In this document: positions 6,261-6,772 of the stretch, piece by piece | Position numbering within the stretch: the stretch's first letter is position 1 | How the letters are laid out: each line of letters opens with the position of its first letter | Source: Acidobacteriaceae bacterium | Lineage (GTDB): Bacteria; Acidobacteriota; Terriglobia; Terriglobales; SbA1 | Length of the DNA stretch: 6,772 bases | Reading direction: 5' to 3' | NCBI GenBank assembly: GCA_019237515.1 | Contig: JAFAGX010000507.1 | Coordinates: 1-6,772, forward strand | Translations under genes and position numbers: made by a program | Notes under the pieces: generated by a model | The model's input: the letters and a program-made list of their open reading frames with translations, nothing else | Told to the model about the DNA's origin: nothing | Database searches by the model: none

Positions 6261-6772
6261 ATGAAGCAAACGCTACTTGCGCTGCTGATCTTGTGTGCCT
6301 CGTTAACCTCTGCTTTTGCAGTTGATAATGAAAAGGAACAAGAAAGGGTCAAGGATTCAGGGCAGGTGCTGAAAGAAATCCTGGATATTCCCGACGATAT
6401 TCCGCAAGACCTGCTGGATAAAGCTGAATGTGTCGTCGTATTGCCATCGGTCAAAAAAGCTGCGTTCGGCATTGGCGCAAGCTACGGTCGCGGTGTGATG
6501 ATCTGCCGAAGTGGCCAGCACTATACCGGTCCGTGGGGACCTCCGGCACTGTACGCGTTGGAAGGCGGAAGCATTGGTTTTCAGCTCGGAGTGCAGGGCA
6601 CCGATTTTGTCCTACTGGTCATGAATCCCCAAGGCGCGAAGTCACTCCTGACCAGCAAAGTCAAATTGGGAGCGGACGCCTCAGCCGCCGCGGGCCCGAA
6701 AGGCCGAACTGCAGAGGGCGCGACCGACGTGGTCATGAAAGCTGAGATCCTTTCATATTCCCGAAATAAGGG
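6261..6772 (+). CDS. Exported SYLF-domain (Ysc84-type lipid-binding) protein, partial at right edge
   Basis: ATG at 6261 with AGGAG 5 nt upstream opens a frame of 170 codons that runs off the window. Residues 1-20 form a signal peptide (KQ, hydrophobic LLALLILCASLTSAFA, cleavage before VDNEKE). The mature part starts with a helical segment typical of the family (VLKEILDIPDDIPQDLLDKA), then the conserved CVVVLPSVKKAAFGIG and YGRGVMICRSG motifs, GPWGPPALYALEGGSIGFQLG, TDFVLLVMNPQG, and ATDVVMKAEILSYSRNKG, which normally leads into a GLFAG motif just outside the window. This is the SYLF/Ysc84 (DUF500-like) pattern. Eukaryotic members bind phosphoinositides; bacterial ones are exported proteins of unclear role, often linked to the envelope. 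About 170 of an expected 220-260 residues are present. It is transcribed divergently from the VWA gene. Family call firm, function not. Confidence 0.9.
   Translation, partial: MKQTLLALLILCASLTSAFAVDNEKEQERVKDSGQVLKEILDIPDDIPQDLLDKAECVVVLPSVKKAAFGIGASYGRGVMICRSGQHYTGPWGPPALYALEGGSIGFQLGVQGTDFVLLVMNPQGAKSLLTSKVKLGADASAAAGPKGRTAEGATDVVMKAEILSYSRNK

Overview
The window looks like a chromosomal segment of an Acidobacteriota member (Terriglobia-like), with moderate to slightly high GC. The strongest clue is the exported VWA protein at 4994-5998, which has the architecture of the 'VWFA-related Acidobacterial domain' family. The neighbouring lone secretin/TonB short N-terminal (STN) domain protein, the SYLF/Ysc84 protein and the CPBP protease with a Pro-rich N-terminus also fit that phylum. 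This placement is inferred from protein families read by eye, not from a search.

Layout: (1) 1-754, minus strand: the N-terminal and catalytic part of a CPBP (Abi/Rce1-like) intramembrane metalloprotease, cut off by the left edge. (2) 849-3653, minus: a complete, canonical uvrA (934 aa) with both ABC ATPase modules and the zinc-finger cysteines, upstream of the CPBP gene on the same strand. (3) 3654-3848: a 195-bp divergent intergenic region with a good sigma70-type promoter pointing into uvrA and a separate strong 13-pair hairpin just before the next gene. (4) 3849-4037, plus: a probable 62-aa single-pass membrane protein with a TTG start. (5) 4038-4108: a convergent gap with a small tetraloop hairpin that could terminate transcription. 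(6) 4109-4942, minus: an exported STN-domain protein with a Gln/Pro-rich tail. (7) 4994-5998, minus: the secreted VWA-domain protein, 51 bp upstream of the STN gene and so possibly cotranscribed with it. (8) 5999-6260: a divergent intergenic region. (9) 6261-6772, plus: an exported SYLF-domain (Ysc84-type) protein, cut off by the right edge.

How the genes relate: uvrA is a housekeeping DNA-repair gene (nucleotide excision repair). Most of the rest are envelope proteins: one intramembrane protease, one small membrane protein and three exported proteins. The only pair with a real case for working together is the VWA gene and the STN gene, through shared strand and short spacing. Even there, an extended -10 element just before the STN start codon suggests the STN gene may also have its own nearly leaderless transcript. 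I see no CRISPR array, RNA gene, insertion sequence, phage gene or clear defence system. The window reads as ordinary core chromosome with a few poorly characterised envelope proteins and some interesting regulatory structure.
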